Positions 28,436 through 38,066 are shown, counted from the first letter of the stretch. The stretch is 64,000 nucleotides of DNA from Rhizobium tumorigenes (GCF_003240565.2 NZ_CP117255.1:744001-808000); one strand, 5' to 3'. Notes: generated from the letters alone by a model not told the origin. Numbers and translations: made by a program.

Positions 28436-29383
28436 ATGAAGCTTATCGGACTTTTCAACCAAGACGGTGGCACATTCCGGACAACGGACATGAATGCCTA
28501 CCGTATCCATGCGGAAAAGGTTTTCCGCGACGCCGGCCATGACTTCGAATGTCAGGTGGTGTCCGGAAAGGAAATCGTGCCCGCCATGGAACGCGCGGCG
28601 CGGCGCGATGACATCGAGGGCATCATTGCCGGCGGTGGCGACGGCACGATTTCGGCGGCGGCTTCCGTCGCCTGGAAAAACAAGATTGCACTCGGCGTTG
28701 TGCCGGCCGGTACCATGAACCTCTTTGCCCGCTCTCTTCAACTTCCGCTGGATATCTGGCAAGTGCTCGATGTGATCGCCAACGGCGAGGTCGATGCAGT
28801 CGATATCGGCAGCGCCAACGGCCGGCCCTTCATCCACCAGTATTCTGCCGGAATGCACGCGCGCCTGGTGCGCTATCGCAATTCCTTCACCTTCAGCTCG
28901 CGGATCGGCAAGATGTCGGCCAGCATGCGTGCAGCCCTCGGCGTTGTCTTCAATCCACCGGAGTTCGATGTCGAGTTCGATATTGACGGCAAGAAAGAGC
29001 GCCGTCACGTGTCCGCCGTCTCCGTGTCGAACAACCCGTTCGGACAGAATGCATTGCTCTACGCAGACGACCTGACGACCGGAACACTTGGTTTCTATCT
29101 TGCCAAGCCGATGAAACCGTTGGGCGTAACCCGGCTGGCCTTCGACATGCTGCGCGGCAAATTCCGCGACAACGTAGATGTCATGGTCATGCACACGCAG
29201 TCGCTGCACCTGCACTATCCGAAGATGAGGTCCAGGGCTCATTGCGTGATCGACGGCGAACTGTTGCGGCTTGAGCGCGATGTGGAGCTGAAACTCCATC
29301 CGCGCGAGCTGAAGGTCATGGTTGCCCAGGGAACGGCAAGCCGCGTTTCCGTCGAGCAGAGTACCGAGGCGCCTCCGGTCTGA
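28436..29383 (+). CDS. Diacylglycerol/lipid kinase family protein
   Basis: 315 residues from ATG 28436 (MKLIGLFNQDGGTF; an in-frame ATG at 28415 has no better RBS). DAGK catalytic domain: GGGDGTISAAASVAW nucleotide loop and GVVPAGTMNLFARSL (the PxGTxN motif). The C-terminal beta-sandwich ends with a typical VIDGELLRLERDVELKLHP. Members phosphorylate diacylglycerol, ceramide or related lipids. Its 3' end faces the glutamine-synthetase-like gene with a 9-bp gap. Confidence 0.88.
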   Translation: MKLIGLFNQDGGTFRTTDMNAYRIHAEKVFRDAGHDFECQVVSGKEIVPAMERAARRDDIEGIIAGGGDGTISAAASVAWKNKIALGVVPAGTMNLFARSLQLPLDIWQVLDVIANGEVDAVDIGSANGRPFIHQYSAGMHARLVRYRNSFTFSSRIGKMSASMRAALGVVFNPPEFDVEFDIDGKKERRHVSAVSVSNNPFGQNALLYADDLTTGTLGFYLAKPMKPLGVTRLAFDMLRGKFRDNVDVMVMHTQSLHLHYPKMRSRAHCVIDGELLRLERDVELKLHPRELKVMVAQGTASRVSVEQSTEAPPV

Positions 29384-29392
29384 GCAAGTGGA

Positions 29393-30775
29393 CTATATGC
29401 GCGGCAGATATGTCCGGTAGTCGAGATCCGAAACGCTGCGCAAAAAATGGATGGCTTCCTTTTCCTTCGTGTCCGCAAACATTGTCTGGTATCTGTCGCC
29501 AAAAATCTCCCTTGTGAAGGCAGAGGCACGAAAGCGCTCCACGGCTGTCAGGAAATCATGGGTCAGCTTCGATGCGCCGATAGCGGGCGCAGCGGCGGTG
29601 GCCTCAGGCCCGGGGTCCAGATCTTCCGTCAGGCCGCCCAGCATGCCGCCGAGGATCGCGGCAATTGCGAGATAGGGATTGGCATCCGCGCCGGCAACGC
29701 GGTGCTCGATGCGAGCGCCGGCACCGTTTTTTTCCGGAATACGCAGCGCCGTGCCGCGATGATCGTAACCCCAGTCGATGTCGACCGGTGCAAACGATCC
29801 CGGCTGGAGGCGGCGATAGGAGTTCGCAAAAGGTGCAAATACCAGTTGCGCTTCCTTCATCGTACGCAGCAACCCGGCACACACAGATTTCAACTTGGTT
29901 GGGTCACCGCCCTCGGCGTCAAGAATATTGCGGCCATCCTTGTCGAGAATGCTGACATGGACGTGAAGTCCGGAGCCGGCATGTTCGGTATAGGGTTTGG
30001 CCATGCAGGTCGCTTTCAACCCATGCTGTCTTGCCGCCTGGGCCGCGATTCTTTTCAGGCCGATGCAGTCATCGGCGGCAGCCAGAGCGTCGGGCCTGTG
30101 CAGCAGGTTCACTTCGAACTGGCCCGGCCCGAACTCGGCAGTCGTCGCATCTGCGGGCAGGCCCTGCGCCCGGGCATAGGCGCGCAGCGTCTCGAGATAA
30201 TCGCCAAGCAGGTCGACGGCATCCATGTCGTAGAGCTGAAAGCCGTCCGGTTCGCCACGATAGGTGAGGGCCGCGGGCGGCGACGGAATGCCAGTCTCGC
30301 GCCAATCCGCCGCCAGCAGGTAGAACTCCAGCTCCGTCGCGACCACCGGCGTCAGCCCCATCAGCCGATAGCGCTCGACAACGGCGGCAAGGATGGCACG
30401 CGGATCCATGAAGCTCGGCCCGCCACCCAGCTCATGCATCGTCGCCAGCACCTGGCAGGATCCTGCCGGTGCCCAGGGCATAGGTGCCAGGGTACGCGGA
30501 TCTGCGATGCAGCTTCCGTCGGGATCGCCGATCGTCATCGACAAGCCGTTCAACTCATCATTGTCGCAACCCCAGATATCCAGCGTCTGAGTTGACAGCG
30601 GCAGGCGCACGTCGCCGGCCCAGACCTTTTTCTCCGCCGAAAGCGGGATCTGCTTACCGCGCAGCCGGCCGTTCATGTCGACGGTCAGCACCTCGATGCG
30701 AGCCGCAGCGTCCAGCGTGTCGTCTTTTGCGGTCCCGACCGTCATGCTCTTGAAAATCCCCGGATGCCCAGCCAT
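29393..30775 (-). CDS. Glutamine synthetase family protein (gamma-glutamylpolyamine synthetase-like)
   Basis: 460 residues. The GS beta-grasp N-domain (EVLTVDMNGRLRGKQIPL) and the catalytic domain are complete: ELEFYLLA (metal site), EFGPGQFEVNL, HAGSGLHVHVSI (metal/ATP), and RIEHRVAGADANPYLAIAAIL. It resembles PuuA-type ligases that glutamylate putrescine or other amines more than GlnA, because the GlnA adenylylation-site tyrosine context is not evident. It is divergent from a class III aminotransferase only about 50 bp away, an arrangement common for amine catabolism. Start ATG 30775; ATG 30745 is an alternative. Confidence 0.88.
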   Translation of the reverse strand: MAGHPGIFKSMTVGTAKDDTLDAAARIEVLTVDMNGRLRGKQIPLSAEKKVWAGDVRLPLSTQTLDIWGCDNDELNGLSMTIGDPDGSCIADPRTLAPMPWAPAGSCQVLATMHELGGGPSFMDPRAILAAVVERYRLMGLTPVVATELEFYLLAADWRETGIPSPPAALTYRGEPDGFQLYDMDAVDLLGDYLETLRAYARAQGLPADATTAEFGPGQFEVNLLHRPDALAAADDCIGLKRIAAQAARQHGLKATCMAKPYTEHAGSGLHVHVSILDKDGRNILDAEGGDPTKLKSVCAGLLRTMKEAQLVFAPFANSYRRLQPGSFAPVDIDWGYDHRGTALRIPEKNGAGARIEHRVAGADANPYLAIAAILGGMLGGLTEDLDPGPEATAAAPAIGASKLTHDFLTAVERFRASAFTREIFGDRYQTMFADTKEKEAIHFLRSVSDLDYRTYLPRI

Positions 30776-30825
30776 GGTCGTAGCCGATCAAGCCCGGCCT
30801 TTCAATTCCGAAGGATTTGCAGACG

Positions 30826-32193
30826 ATGACCGAGACGAAACCCTTGTCCAATCTCGCCGCCATCGATGCAGCCCATCACCTGCATCCCTTCGCCGATACC
30901 GGGAAGCTGAATACCGAAGGCGCGCGCATCATCCAGCGGGGCGAGGGCGTCCATATCTTCGACAGCCTCGGCAAGAGGTACCTTGATGGTTTTGCCGGCC
31001 TCTGGTGCGTCAACATCGGATACGGACGCAGGGAGATCGCCGATGCAGTCGCACGGCAGATGAACGAACTCCCATATTACAACACCTTCTTCGGCACGAC
31101 CACCACGCCGGCAACCCTGCTTGCCGAGAAGGTCTGCTCCCACGCCGGGCCCAACTTCAACCACATCTTCTTCACCAACTCCGGTTCCGAGGCGAACGAC
31201 ACATGGTTTCGCATGGCGCGCGTTTACTGGAGCGCTCTCGGCAAACCTTCCAAGAAGATCGTCATCGCGCGCCGCAACGGCTACCACGGCTCGACTGTCG
31301 CCGGCGCCAGCCTCGGCGGCATGAAATACATGCATGAGCAAGGCGACCTGCCGATCCCGGGGATCGTCCATATCGGGCAGCCCTACTGGTACGCCGAGGG
31401 CGGCGATCTGACGCCGGAGGCCTTTGGGCTCAAGGTGGCACGCGAGCTTGAGGAGAAGATCGACGAGCTCGGCGACGACAACGTTGCCGCCTTCGTTGCC
31501 GAACCGATACAGGGCGCGGGGGGCGTCATCATACCGCCCTCGACCTACTGGCCGAAGATCGATCGGATCTGCAAGGCACGCGATATCCTGCTGGTTTCAG
31601 ACGAGGTGATCTGCGGCTTCGGGCGCCTCGGCGAATGGTTCGGCTTCCAGCACTACGGTTTCACGCCGGACCTTGCACCCATCGCCAAGGGCCTTTCATC
31701 AGGCTATCTGCCAATTGGCGGCGTGCTGGTTGGAGACCGCGTTGCCGATGTGCTGATCAACGACGTCGGTGAATTCAACCACGGCTTCACCTATTCCGGC
31801 CATCCCGTCTGCGCTGCCGCCGCACTCGAAAACCTGCGCATTATCGAGGACGAGCATCTCGTCGAGCGCGTGCGCTATGACATTGGCCCCTATTTCGCTG
31901 CAAAATGGGGAAACCTTGCCGATCACCCTATGGTCGGCGAAGCCGTCAGCGTCGGACTGATGGGCGCCCTGCAGCTTGCCGCTGACAAGACCACGCGCCG
32001 CCGCTTCGACAAGCCGGATGCCGTCGGCGCCATGGTTCGCAATCACGCGCTGGCCAACGGCCTCGTCCTGCGCGCCACCGCCGACCGCATGCTAGCCTCG
32101 CCCTCCCTGATCATCAGCCGCGAAGAGGTCGACACGATGGTAGGCATTGCACGTCTGGCGCTGGATGCTGTCTGGCCAGGAACCACCGCCTGA
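30826..32193 (+). CDS. Class III (omega) aminotransferase, aspartate aminotransferase family
   Basis: 455 residues from ATG 30826 (GAAGGA about 10 nt upstream; TTG 30817 is possible). PLP fold type I: GSEANDTWFRMARVYW (phosphate binding), RNGYHGSTVAGASLGG, SDEVICGFGRLGEWFG (Asp contacting the pyridine N), and the Schiff-base lysine in PIAKGLSSGYLPIGG. It resembles putrescine- or beta-alanine-pyruvate transaminases. Together with the divergent glutamine-synthetase-like gene it suggests polyamine or other amine degradation (inference). Confidence 0.9.
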   Translation: MTETKPLSNLAAIDAAHHLHPFADTGKLNTEGARIIQRGEGVHIFDSLGKRYLDGFAGLWCVNIGYGRREIADAVARQMNELPYYNTFFGTTTTPATLLAEKVCSHAGPNFNHIFFTNSGSEANDTWFRMARVYWSALGKPSKKIVIARRNGYHGSTVAGASLGGMKYMHEQGDLPIPGIVHIGQPYWYAEGGDLTPEAFGLKVARELEEKIDELGDDNVAAFVAEPIQGAGGVIIPPSTYWPKIDRICKARDILLVSDEVICGFGRLGEWFGFQHYGFTPDLAPIAKGLSSGYLPIGGVLVGDRVADVLINDVGEFNHGFTYSGHPVCAAAALENLRIIEDEHLVERVRYDIGPYFAAKWGNLADHPMVGEAVSVGLMGALQLAADKTTRRRFDKPDAVGAMVRNHALANGLVLRATADRMLASPSLIISREEVDTMVGIARLALDAVWPGTTA

Positions 32194-32207
32194 ACCGACC
32201 ATCCTGG

Positions 32208-32798
32208 TCAGACGATCCATTTCCCTGCCTTGTGCAGAGCAAGCGTCAGGGCTGCGACATGAATGGCCTGGATCATGTCTCCAGCCAGCATCATCCTGAT
32301 AGCTTCGCGAATAGGTACTCGAACGATCTCGGTCCGCTCTGTCGGATTGTTATCCGGAAGCGAGTTGCATTCCATTCCGAGCGCCAGAACGATATGGCAG
32401 AGATTGGTATGGGTTGCCGGGTTCGGGGACAAAGACGCCACCGGCAGCCACTCCGCCGCCGAAAATCCGGTTTCTTCCCGCAGTTCACGCTGCGCCGCCT
32501 GCACCGGGTTGACATCTTCAGCATCAATAGCACCGCCAGGCAATTCCAGCGAGATACGGCCTAAGGCATGACGATATTGCCTGAGCAAAAGAATATTGTC
32601 CTCGGTATCGATCGCCACGACCTGAACCCAGTCGCTATACTCGAGGACATAATAGGGAGCGATTTCGACGCCTTCGGATGTCACGCAATCGTCGGCCCTG
32701 ACCGTCAGCCAGCGATCGCGCAGCGAGTAGCTCGACCTCTTGATGTCCCACGGAGCAAGATTGACATGCGCGGGCTTGGTTTGATCGCTTGCAGCCAT
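32208..32798 (-). CDS. Nudix hydrolase (ADP-ribose pyrophosphatase-like)
   Basis: 196 residues from ATG 32798, with an excellent RBS (GGAGG 6 nt upstream); the frame is open further, to 32909. The Nudix box is seen as LPGGAIDAEDVNP then AAQRELREETGF, which carries two extra residues relative to the strict consensus, as in several ADP-sugar hydrolases. The N-terminal part contributes to substrate binding (VVAIDTEDNILLLRQYRHA). It hydrolyses nucleoside diphosphate-linked compounds. Its 3' end nearly touches the aminotransferase stop (convergent). Confidence 0.87.
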   Translation of the reverse strand: MAASDQTKPAHVNLAPWDIKRSSYSLRDRWLTVRADDCVTSEGVEIAPYYVLEYSDWVQVVAIDTEDNILLLRQYRHALGRISLELPGGAIDAEDVNPVQAAQRELREETGFSAAEWLPVASLSPNPATHTNLCHIVLALGMECNSLPDNNPTERTEIVRVPIREAIRMMLAGDMIQAIHVAALTLALHKAGKWIV

Positions 32799-32838
32799 GG
32801 CTTGCCTCCGAGTTTTGAAGAGTGGATGGCGGAAGTCG

Positions 32839-34335
32839 TTACTGAGGATAGATCCAGGCATAGGCAAAATGTGCCGTGTCACCGGGCTTGCCGTTGATGT
32901 AGCCGACATCCGCCTGGCGAACGACCGCGTTTACATATTGCGGTCCGAGCGAGGTGCTGACCCATTCGGCAAGAACGGGCGGCATGGCATCACGCCCCTT
33001 CTTCGGCAGCCAGACGAGCAGCACCGGTCGCTCTGCCGTCCACTGGTAGGGCAGCGTCAGGTTGCCGAAAAACCGCGACATGACGGGCACGTCAGGAAAC
33101 TGGAGCTTGAGGTTGCCGGCCGGAAGCCAGTCGTCCGTCATCACAAGCCCCGGCGTCCTGCCTTCTGTGCTGACAATCTGGCTGGCAAAATCGGCATAGG
33201 GAACATTGTAGGCTTCATAGGTGCCGAACAGGCCCGGCACGGTCACGCGGGTCAGCAGGGCTGTCGGGATGAGCAACATCAGCGCAATCGGAATGTAGAC
33301 GAAACGCTTGGCAAAGTCCTCGCCACGCAGCCCGGCAATCTCCATCTTGAGGCAAAGGTAGATCGGCAGCAGGAAGAGAAACGGCAGCAGCCAGCGGTCG
33401 CGCATTGCAGTCATGCCGATGCCGAAAATCAGAACCAGCACCAGAACCGCGACGGCAACGAAGATCGTCGCAAGGAAACGCGTCCATTCGTTCGACATCT
33501 TCAGGCTGGCAAACATCCCTTTCCCGAAAACCAGAGCGTAGACGACGGCGGTCGGCAGGCAAATGACGATGGCGAGCTTGAAAAACTCGAGCGGTCCCTG
33601 GAAGAGTTTCGCCCAATGGCTCTTCGGCGCGTCCTGCTCCATGATCCCGAGCGTGCGGCCGGAGGCCAGGTCGAAATTGTGGAGCAGCCACAGGCCGTGT
33701 GGCAGGAAGATGATCAGTGCTATCAGCACAGTCACGACAAATCGCTTGTCGAAAATCCGGGCGCGGCCTTGCGGGTGCAGGAACACGGCAACGACGGTGG
33801 CTGCGGCCAGCAGTGCGAAATTGTATTTCGACAACATGCCGAGGCCGAGTGCCACGCCGGTGATCAGGTATCCGGTCCATGACGGCGTCTTCAGCGTCCG
33901 GATGACACCATAGAGAAACAGGTTGATGGTCACCATCTGGGCGACCGTATGGGTGAGATCGCGTTGCGCCTCCCAGAAGAGCTGCGGAATGGTCAGCAGC
34001 GACAGGGTGGCGATGACGGCAAACAGCTTGTCGGCCAGCACCAGGCGGGCGAGCTTGTAATAGGTCAGGTAGATCAGAAACAGCACGAGGTTCTTGACGA
34101 CGGAAATGATCGCCAGCGACAGGCCGAAGACCGAAACGAACGCTGTCTGCAGCCAATTATACAGCGGCGGTTGCGAATCGTAGCCGAGCGTCAGCCATTG
34201 CGAAAAGAACGCCTGCTGGGATTCGTCGTAGCGCATGCTGTGCGGCATGAGCATGCGGACGACAAACTCGAGGCAGAAGTAGGCTGCCAGAAGAAGGATC
34301 ACGGTATCGGGCTTGCGGACCAGCAGCCTATGCAT
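32839..34335 (-). CDS. Glycosyltransferase family 39 / ArnT-like integral membrane protein
   Basis: 498 residues from ATG 34335, overlapping the upstream GT2 gene by 8 nt; the frame is open to 34410. There are about 10-12 membrane segments. The conserved acidic pair after helix 1 is seen in RYDESQQAFFSQW, followed by SQPPLYNWLQ. PMT_2/ArnT enzymes transfer a sugar from a polyprenyl-phosphate donor on the periplasmic face, for example aminoarabinose or, in rhizobia, galacturonic acid to lipid A or LPS core (Rgt proteins). The coupled GT2 would make the donor. Confidence 0.85.
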   Translation of the reverse strand: MHRLLVRKPDTVILLLAAYFCLEFVVRMLMPHSMRYDESQQAFFSQWLTLGYDSQPPLYNWLQTAFVSVFGLSLAIISVVKNLVLFLIYLTYYKLARLVLADKLFAVIATLSLLTIPQLFWEAQRDLTHTVAQMVTINLFLYGVIRTLKTPSWTGYLITGVALGLGMLSKYNFALLAAATVVAVFLHPQGRARIFDKRFVVTVLIALIIFLPHGLWLLHNFDLASGRTLGIMEQDAPKSHWAKLFQGPLEFFKLAIVICLPTAVVYALVFGKGMFASLKMSNEWTRFLATIFVAVAVLVLVLIFGIGMTAMRDRWLLPFLFLLPIYLCLKMEIAGLRGEDFAKRFVYIPIALMLLIPTALLTRVTVPGLFGTYEAYNVPYADFASQIVSTEGRTPGLVMTDDWLPAGNLKLQFPDVPVMSRFFGNLTLPYQWTAERPVLLVWLPKKGRDAMPPVLAEWVSTSLGPQYVNAVVRQADVGYINGKPGDTAHFAYAWIYPQ

Positions 34336-35347
34336 GGGGATGATCCCGATCGAAGATTGTCCGGACGATGTAGTTTGGCGACGTGTCGTCGCGGTAATAG
34401 TTGCGGGCAATCATCTCGGCCAGAATGCCGGTGGTGACCATCTGTACGGAGGCCAGAAGCAGCACGACGCCGACCATCAGCATCGGCCGGGTGCCGATAT
34501 CGTTGCCCATGATGAATTTGTCGACGAACAGATAGGCCATGATGACCAGCGCCAGCGCGCCGAAGCCGAGGCCGAGCGACCCGAAGAAATGGCCGGGACG
34601 GGCCTTGTAGCGCATGAAGAACATCACGGAGAGAAGGTCGAGGATGACCCGGAACGTCCGCGATATGCCGTATTTCGACTTGCCATGGGCGCGGGCATGG
34701 TGGCTGACGACCATTTCGCCGATCCGCGAACTCGGTACCACGCTGGCGACCCAGGCCGGGATAAAGCGGTGCATCTCACCCATCAGCTTGACCTGCTTGA
34801 TGATCGCGGTCCGGTAGATCTTCAGGCTGCAGCCGTAGTCGTGTATCTTTACGCCCGTCGTCCGGCCGATCAGGTAATTGGCGCACCATGACGGGATCTT
34901 GCGCAAAAGCAGTCCGTCCTGGCGATCCTTGCGCCAGCCGACGAGAAGATCGAGGTCGCGGCGTTCCAGTTCGGCGACCATGGCAGGAATGTCTTTCGGG
35001 TCGTTCTGCAGGTCGCCGTCCATCGTGGCGATCAGTCGTCCGGTGGCCGCGTCGATGCCGGCCTGCATCGCCGCCGTCTGGCCGAAATTCCGCTGCAGTT
35101 CGACAAGTCGCAGGATCAGGCCTTCCTGGCCAAGATAGCTCCGGGCGTTGACCAAGGTCGCATCCGTGCTGCCGTCATCGATCAGGATCAGTTCCCAGCG
35201 ACCGGGAAAAATGGCCATCGACTGGGTGATACGCTCGATCAACGGGCCGACACTGTCTTCCTCGTTGAAAACAGGCACGACCAGCGAAAGCTCGACTGGA
35301 TTGACGGTATCCGCGTGAAGCCGATTAGACTCTGCCGTTGTCTGCAA
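34328..35347 (-). CDS. GT2 polyprenyl-phosphate glycosyltransferase (ArnC/GtrB/DPM1-like)
   Basis: 339 residues. GT-A domain: SLVVPVFNEEDSVGPL, IDDGSTDATL and MDGDLQNDPKDIPAMV (metal-binding DGD), then the DPM1-like region RFIPAWVASV. Two C-terminal membrane helices (FGALALVIMAYLFVDKFIMG and LMVGVVLLLASVQMVTTGIL) are typical of ArnC/GtrB. It makes a polyprenyl-phosphate-linked sugar on the cytoplasmic face for the downstream, overlapping GT39 enzyme. Divergent from the UPF0104 membrane protein, about 90 bp away. Confidence 0.9.
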   Translation of the reverse strand: MQTTAESNRLHADTVNPVELSLVVPVFNEEDSVGPLIERITQSMAIFPGRWELILIDDGSTDATLVNARSYLGQEGLILRLVELQRNFGQTAAMQAGIDAATGRLIATMDGDLQNDPKDIPAMVAELERRDLDLLVGWRKDRQDGLLLRKIPSWCANYLIGRTTGVKIHDYGCSLKIYRTAIIKQVKLMGEMHRFIPAWVASVVPSSRIGEMVVSHHARAHGKSKYGISRTFRVILDLLSVMFFMRYKARPGHFFGSLGLGFGALALVIMAYLFVDKFIMGNDIGTRPMLMVGVVLLLASVQMVTTGILAEMIARNYYRDDTSPNYIVRTIFDRDHPHA

Positions 35348-35436
35348 CGCTACTTTCTCCTAAAAGCCGCTATGATCGGTGGCCGGGCGAGCAAAGTTCG
35401 TACCGTCAGCCAGAGCTCACACGGGTGCTTTCCTAC

Positions 35437-36408
35437 ATGAAGAGTCCAATGGTTGCCACCCGACAATCCTGGTTTATTCGAAACCGGATGACGCTGCTGA
35501 CCCTGGGAGTCGTCTTGCTCTACGCGGCCTTCATAGAATGGTTCTGGGGCTGGAGCGTCATCCTTGCGGAATGGGCAAAAGTCGGCCTCTTGCCCATCGT
35601 CGTCGCCCTCACATTGCTGACCGGCACGTACTTCCTGCGGACATGGCGTATCTACGATTATTTCCCAGGCGAGACGAAGGGTCACTTCGCAGCCCTTTTC
35701 CGTGTCACGCAGATCCACAACCTGCTCAACATCATGATGCCGTTCCGCACCGGCGAAACCAGCTTTCCGCTTTTGATGCGCTCCGAATTCGGCATTCCGC
35801 TGGTCCGCAGCACCGCGGCGTTGCTGGTCATGCGATTGCTCGACCTCCATGCGCTCCTCGCCGCCGCCGGCATGGGCCTCGCCGTAACATCAACGCATGA
35901 AGCCGTTGCCTGGTTGCTCTGGTGCTGTTTCCTGCTCTTGCCGGTCGCAGCCTTTGCGGTGCGCCGCCCGTTGGTCCGGCTAGCCGCCAAGGCGCTGCCT
36001 GCAAAGGCGCAGTCCGTCGTCCTCGAGATCGAGCGGGGCTTGCCCATAAACGCATCCGCTTTTGCACGCGCCTGGCTGATAACCATCGTTAACTGGCTGG
36101 TCAAGGTGCTCGTGCTCGCCTGGGCACTCGGCCTTATGCAGGTCACCCCGCTTGCGGCGAGTTTTGGCGGCGCTCTTGGTGGCGAGCTTTCATCCGTGCT
36201 GCCGGTGCACGCGCCCGGCGGTGTAGGCACCTATCCCGCCGGCATTACCGCGGGTGCGCTGGCCTTCGGTGCTCCCTCCGACAAGGCGTCGCTCACCACG
36301 TTGGCACAGGCCAGCATCAACGGCCATCTGCTAGTTATCGTTTCCGCACTCATCGGTACGGCGCTGGGACTGGCGATGTCCAAGGGCCGGGTGCAAACGT
36401 TGGCCTGA
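35437..36408 (+). CDS. Lysylphosphatidylglycerol synthase-type membrane protein (UPF0104)
   Basis: 323 residues from ATG 35437; the frame is open to 35338, where it would overlap the GT2 gene. About 8 hydrophobic segments are present. Family hallmarks are HNLLNIMMPFRTGETSFPLL (R-x-G-E) and GGALGGELSSVLPVHAPGGVGTYPAG (P-x-x-P-G-G-x-G-x-E-like loop). The family includes AglD and MprF N-domains, linked to lipid flipping or lipid glycosylation. Its position next to the GT2/GT39 pair suggests a role in moving or using a lipid-linked sugar (inference). Confidence 0.85.
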   Translation: MKSPMVATRQSWFIRNRMTLLTLGVVLLYAAFIEWFWGWSVILAEWAKVGLLPIVVALTLLTGTYFLRTWRIYDYFPGETKGHFAALFRVTQIHNLLNIMMPFRTGETSFPLLMRSEFGIPLVRSTAALLVMRLLDLHALLAAAGMGLAVTSTHEAVAWLLWCCFLLLPVAAFAVRRPLVRLAAKALPAKAQSVVLEIERGLPINASAFARAWLITIVNWLVKVLVLAWALGLMQVTPLAASFGGALGGELSSVLPVHAPGGVGTYPAGITAGALAFGAPSDKASLTTLAQASINGHLLVIVSALIGTALGLAMSKGRVQTLA

Positions 36409-36411
36409 TAC

Positions 36412-36446
36412 CACCGCTCTCTCACCAGGTGGGCAAGAGGGCGGTG
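36412..36446. terminator. Imperfect hairpin between convergent genes
   Basis: CACCGC (36412-36417) pairs with GCGGTG (36441-36446), extended by CTCT/AGAG with bulges. It lies between the UPF0104 stop and the amn stop. Plausible bidirectional terminator. Confidence 0.35.
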
Positions 36447-36455
36447 CGCGTGTTC

Positions 36456-37949
36456 CTACTGGAACGCCGTCTCGAAGAAGCTACGCAGCTTGCGTGAATG
36501 CAGCGCTTCTGGCGGCATGGCAGCGAGCTTCTGGATGGCGCGGATGCCGATCTGCAGATGCTGGTTGACCTGCGTCCGATAGAAGGCGGTCGCCATGCCC
36601 GGTAGCTTCAGTTCGCCATGCAGCGGCTTGTCCGAGACGCAGAGCAACGTGCCGTAGGGCACGCGGAAGCGAAATCCGTTGGCCGCGATCGTTGCCGATT
36701 CCATGTCGAGGGCGATGGCACGGGCCTGCGACAGGCGCTTGACCGGCCCAGCCTGGTCGCGCAGTTCCCAGTTGCGGTTGTCGATGGTACCGACCGTGCC
36801 GGTGCGCATGATCCGCTTCAGCTCGAAACCCTCGTAGCCGGTAATCTCTGCCACCGCTGCCTCCAGCGCTACCTGCACCTCGGCCAGTGCCGGGATCGGC
36901 ACCCAGACTGGCAGGTCGTCGTCGAGCACATGGTCTTCGCGCATGTAGGCGTGGGCAAGCACGTAGTCTCCGAGCCGCTGGCTGTTGCGCAGGCCGGCGC
37001 AATGGCCGAGCATCAGCCAGGCATGCGGTCGAAGCACCGCGACGTGGTCGGTGATCGTCTTGGCGTTGGAGGGGCCGACGCCGATGTTGATCATGGTGAT
37101 CCCGGCATGGCCTTTCTTCTTCAGGTGGTAGGCCGGCATCTGCGGCAGTCGCGGCGAAGCGATATCGGTATCAGGCGAGCTCGATCCGGCATTGGTGATG
37201 ATGTTGCCCGGTTCGACGAACGCAGTGTAGCCTTCGCCGCCCTTGGCCATCAGATCACGTGCCCAGGTGCAGAACTCGTCGATATAGAACTGATAGTTGG
37301 TGAACAGCACGAAATTCTGGAAATGGGCCGCACTGGTCGCCGTGTAGTGAGCGAGCCGCGCCAGCGAATAGTCGATGCGTTGGGCGGTGAACGGTGCCAG
37401 CGGCGAGGGCTGGCCGGGCGGAGGGATATATTCGCCATTGGCAATCTCGTCGTCGGTCGTGTTCAGATCCGGCGTATCGAAAAGATCGCGCATTGGAATG
37501 TCGGCAAATGTCGCGGCCGAAGCTTCGACATGCGCCCCTTCGCCGAAAGCGAAATGCAACGGGATCGGCGTCGTCGATTCGGACACGACAATGGGTACGT
37601 TGTGGCTGCGCATCAACAGCGCCAGCTGCTCCGTGAGATAGTGCCGGAAAAGTACGGGCCTGGTGATCGTGGTGGTGTAGATGCCGGGCGCCGTGACGTG
37701 ACCGTAGGACAGCCGCGAATCGACATGTCCGAAGCTGGTGGTCTCGATGCTGACCTGCGGATAAAACGCCCGAAAACGAGCAGAGATCGGCTCCCCCTCG
37801 GCGAGTTCGGCGAATTTGCCGATCAGGAAGGCCGTGTTCCTGTCATAGAGCTCGGTCAAAGCATCGACAGCTTTGACCGGATCGTCAAAGGTAACGGGCG
37901 CGAAGGGTTCGGGTGATGATACGTCCAGCGGAGAGAATTTGTTGCTCAT
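36456..37949 (-). CDS. amn: AMP nucleosidase
   Basis: 497 residues, the usual Amn length. The N-terminal regulatory domain is at about 1-190 (DRNTAFLIGKFAELAEGEPI, YGHVTAPGIYTTTITRP). The C-terminal phosphorylase-like domain includes TMINIGVGPSNAKTITDHVA, MLGHCAGLRNSQRLGDYVLA, and ALDMESATIAANGFRFRVPY (the catalytic-type E-S-A-T/ME motif). It cleaves AMP to adenine and ribose-5-phosphate and so sets adenylate levels. Monocistronic. Confidence 0.94.
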   Translation of the reverse strand: MSNKFSPLDVSSPEPFAPVTFDDPVKAVDALTELYDRNTAFLIGKFAELAEGEPISARFRAFYPQVSIETTSFGHVDSRLSYGHVTAPGIYTTTITRPVLFRHYLTEQLALLMRSHNVPIVVSESTTPIPLHFAFGEGAHVEASAATFADIPMRDLFDTPDLNTTDDEIANGEYIPPPGQPSPLAPFTAQRIDYSLARLAHYTATSAAHFQNFVLFTNYQFYIDEFCTWARDLMAKGGEGYTAFVEPGNIITNAGSSSPDTDIASPRLPQMPAYHLKKKGHAGITMINIGVGPSNAKTITDHVAVLRPHAWLMLGHCAGLRNSQRLGDYVLAHAYMREDHVLDDDLPVWVPIPALAEVQVALEAAVAEITGYEGFELKRIMRTGTVGTIDNRNWELRDQAGPVKRLSQARAIALDMESATIAANGFRFRVPYGTLLCVSDKPLHGELKLPGMATAFYRTQVNQHLQIGIRAIQKLAAMPPEALHSRKLRSFFETAFQ

Positions 37950-38066
37950 GCGCCATTATAGAGTGCTGTCTCCAACAAGCAAATGACGGCAACAGTGGCA
38001 GCCGGGATTTCCGCAGGATTCTTTGCCCCATCTGGGGCGTCCGGGAAGATGCCAGCCCGCGACCCT

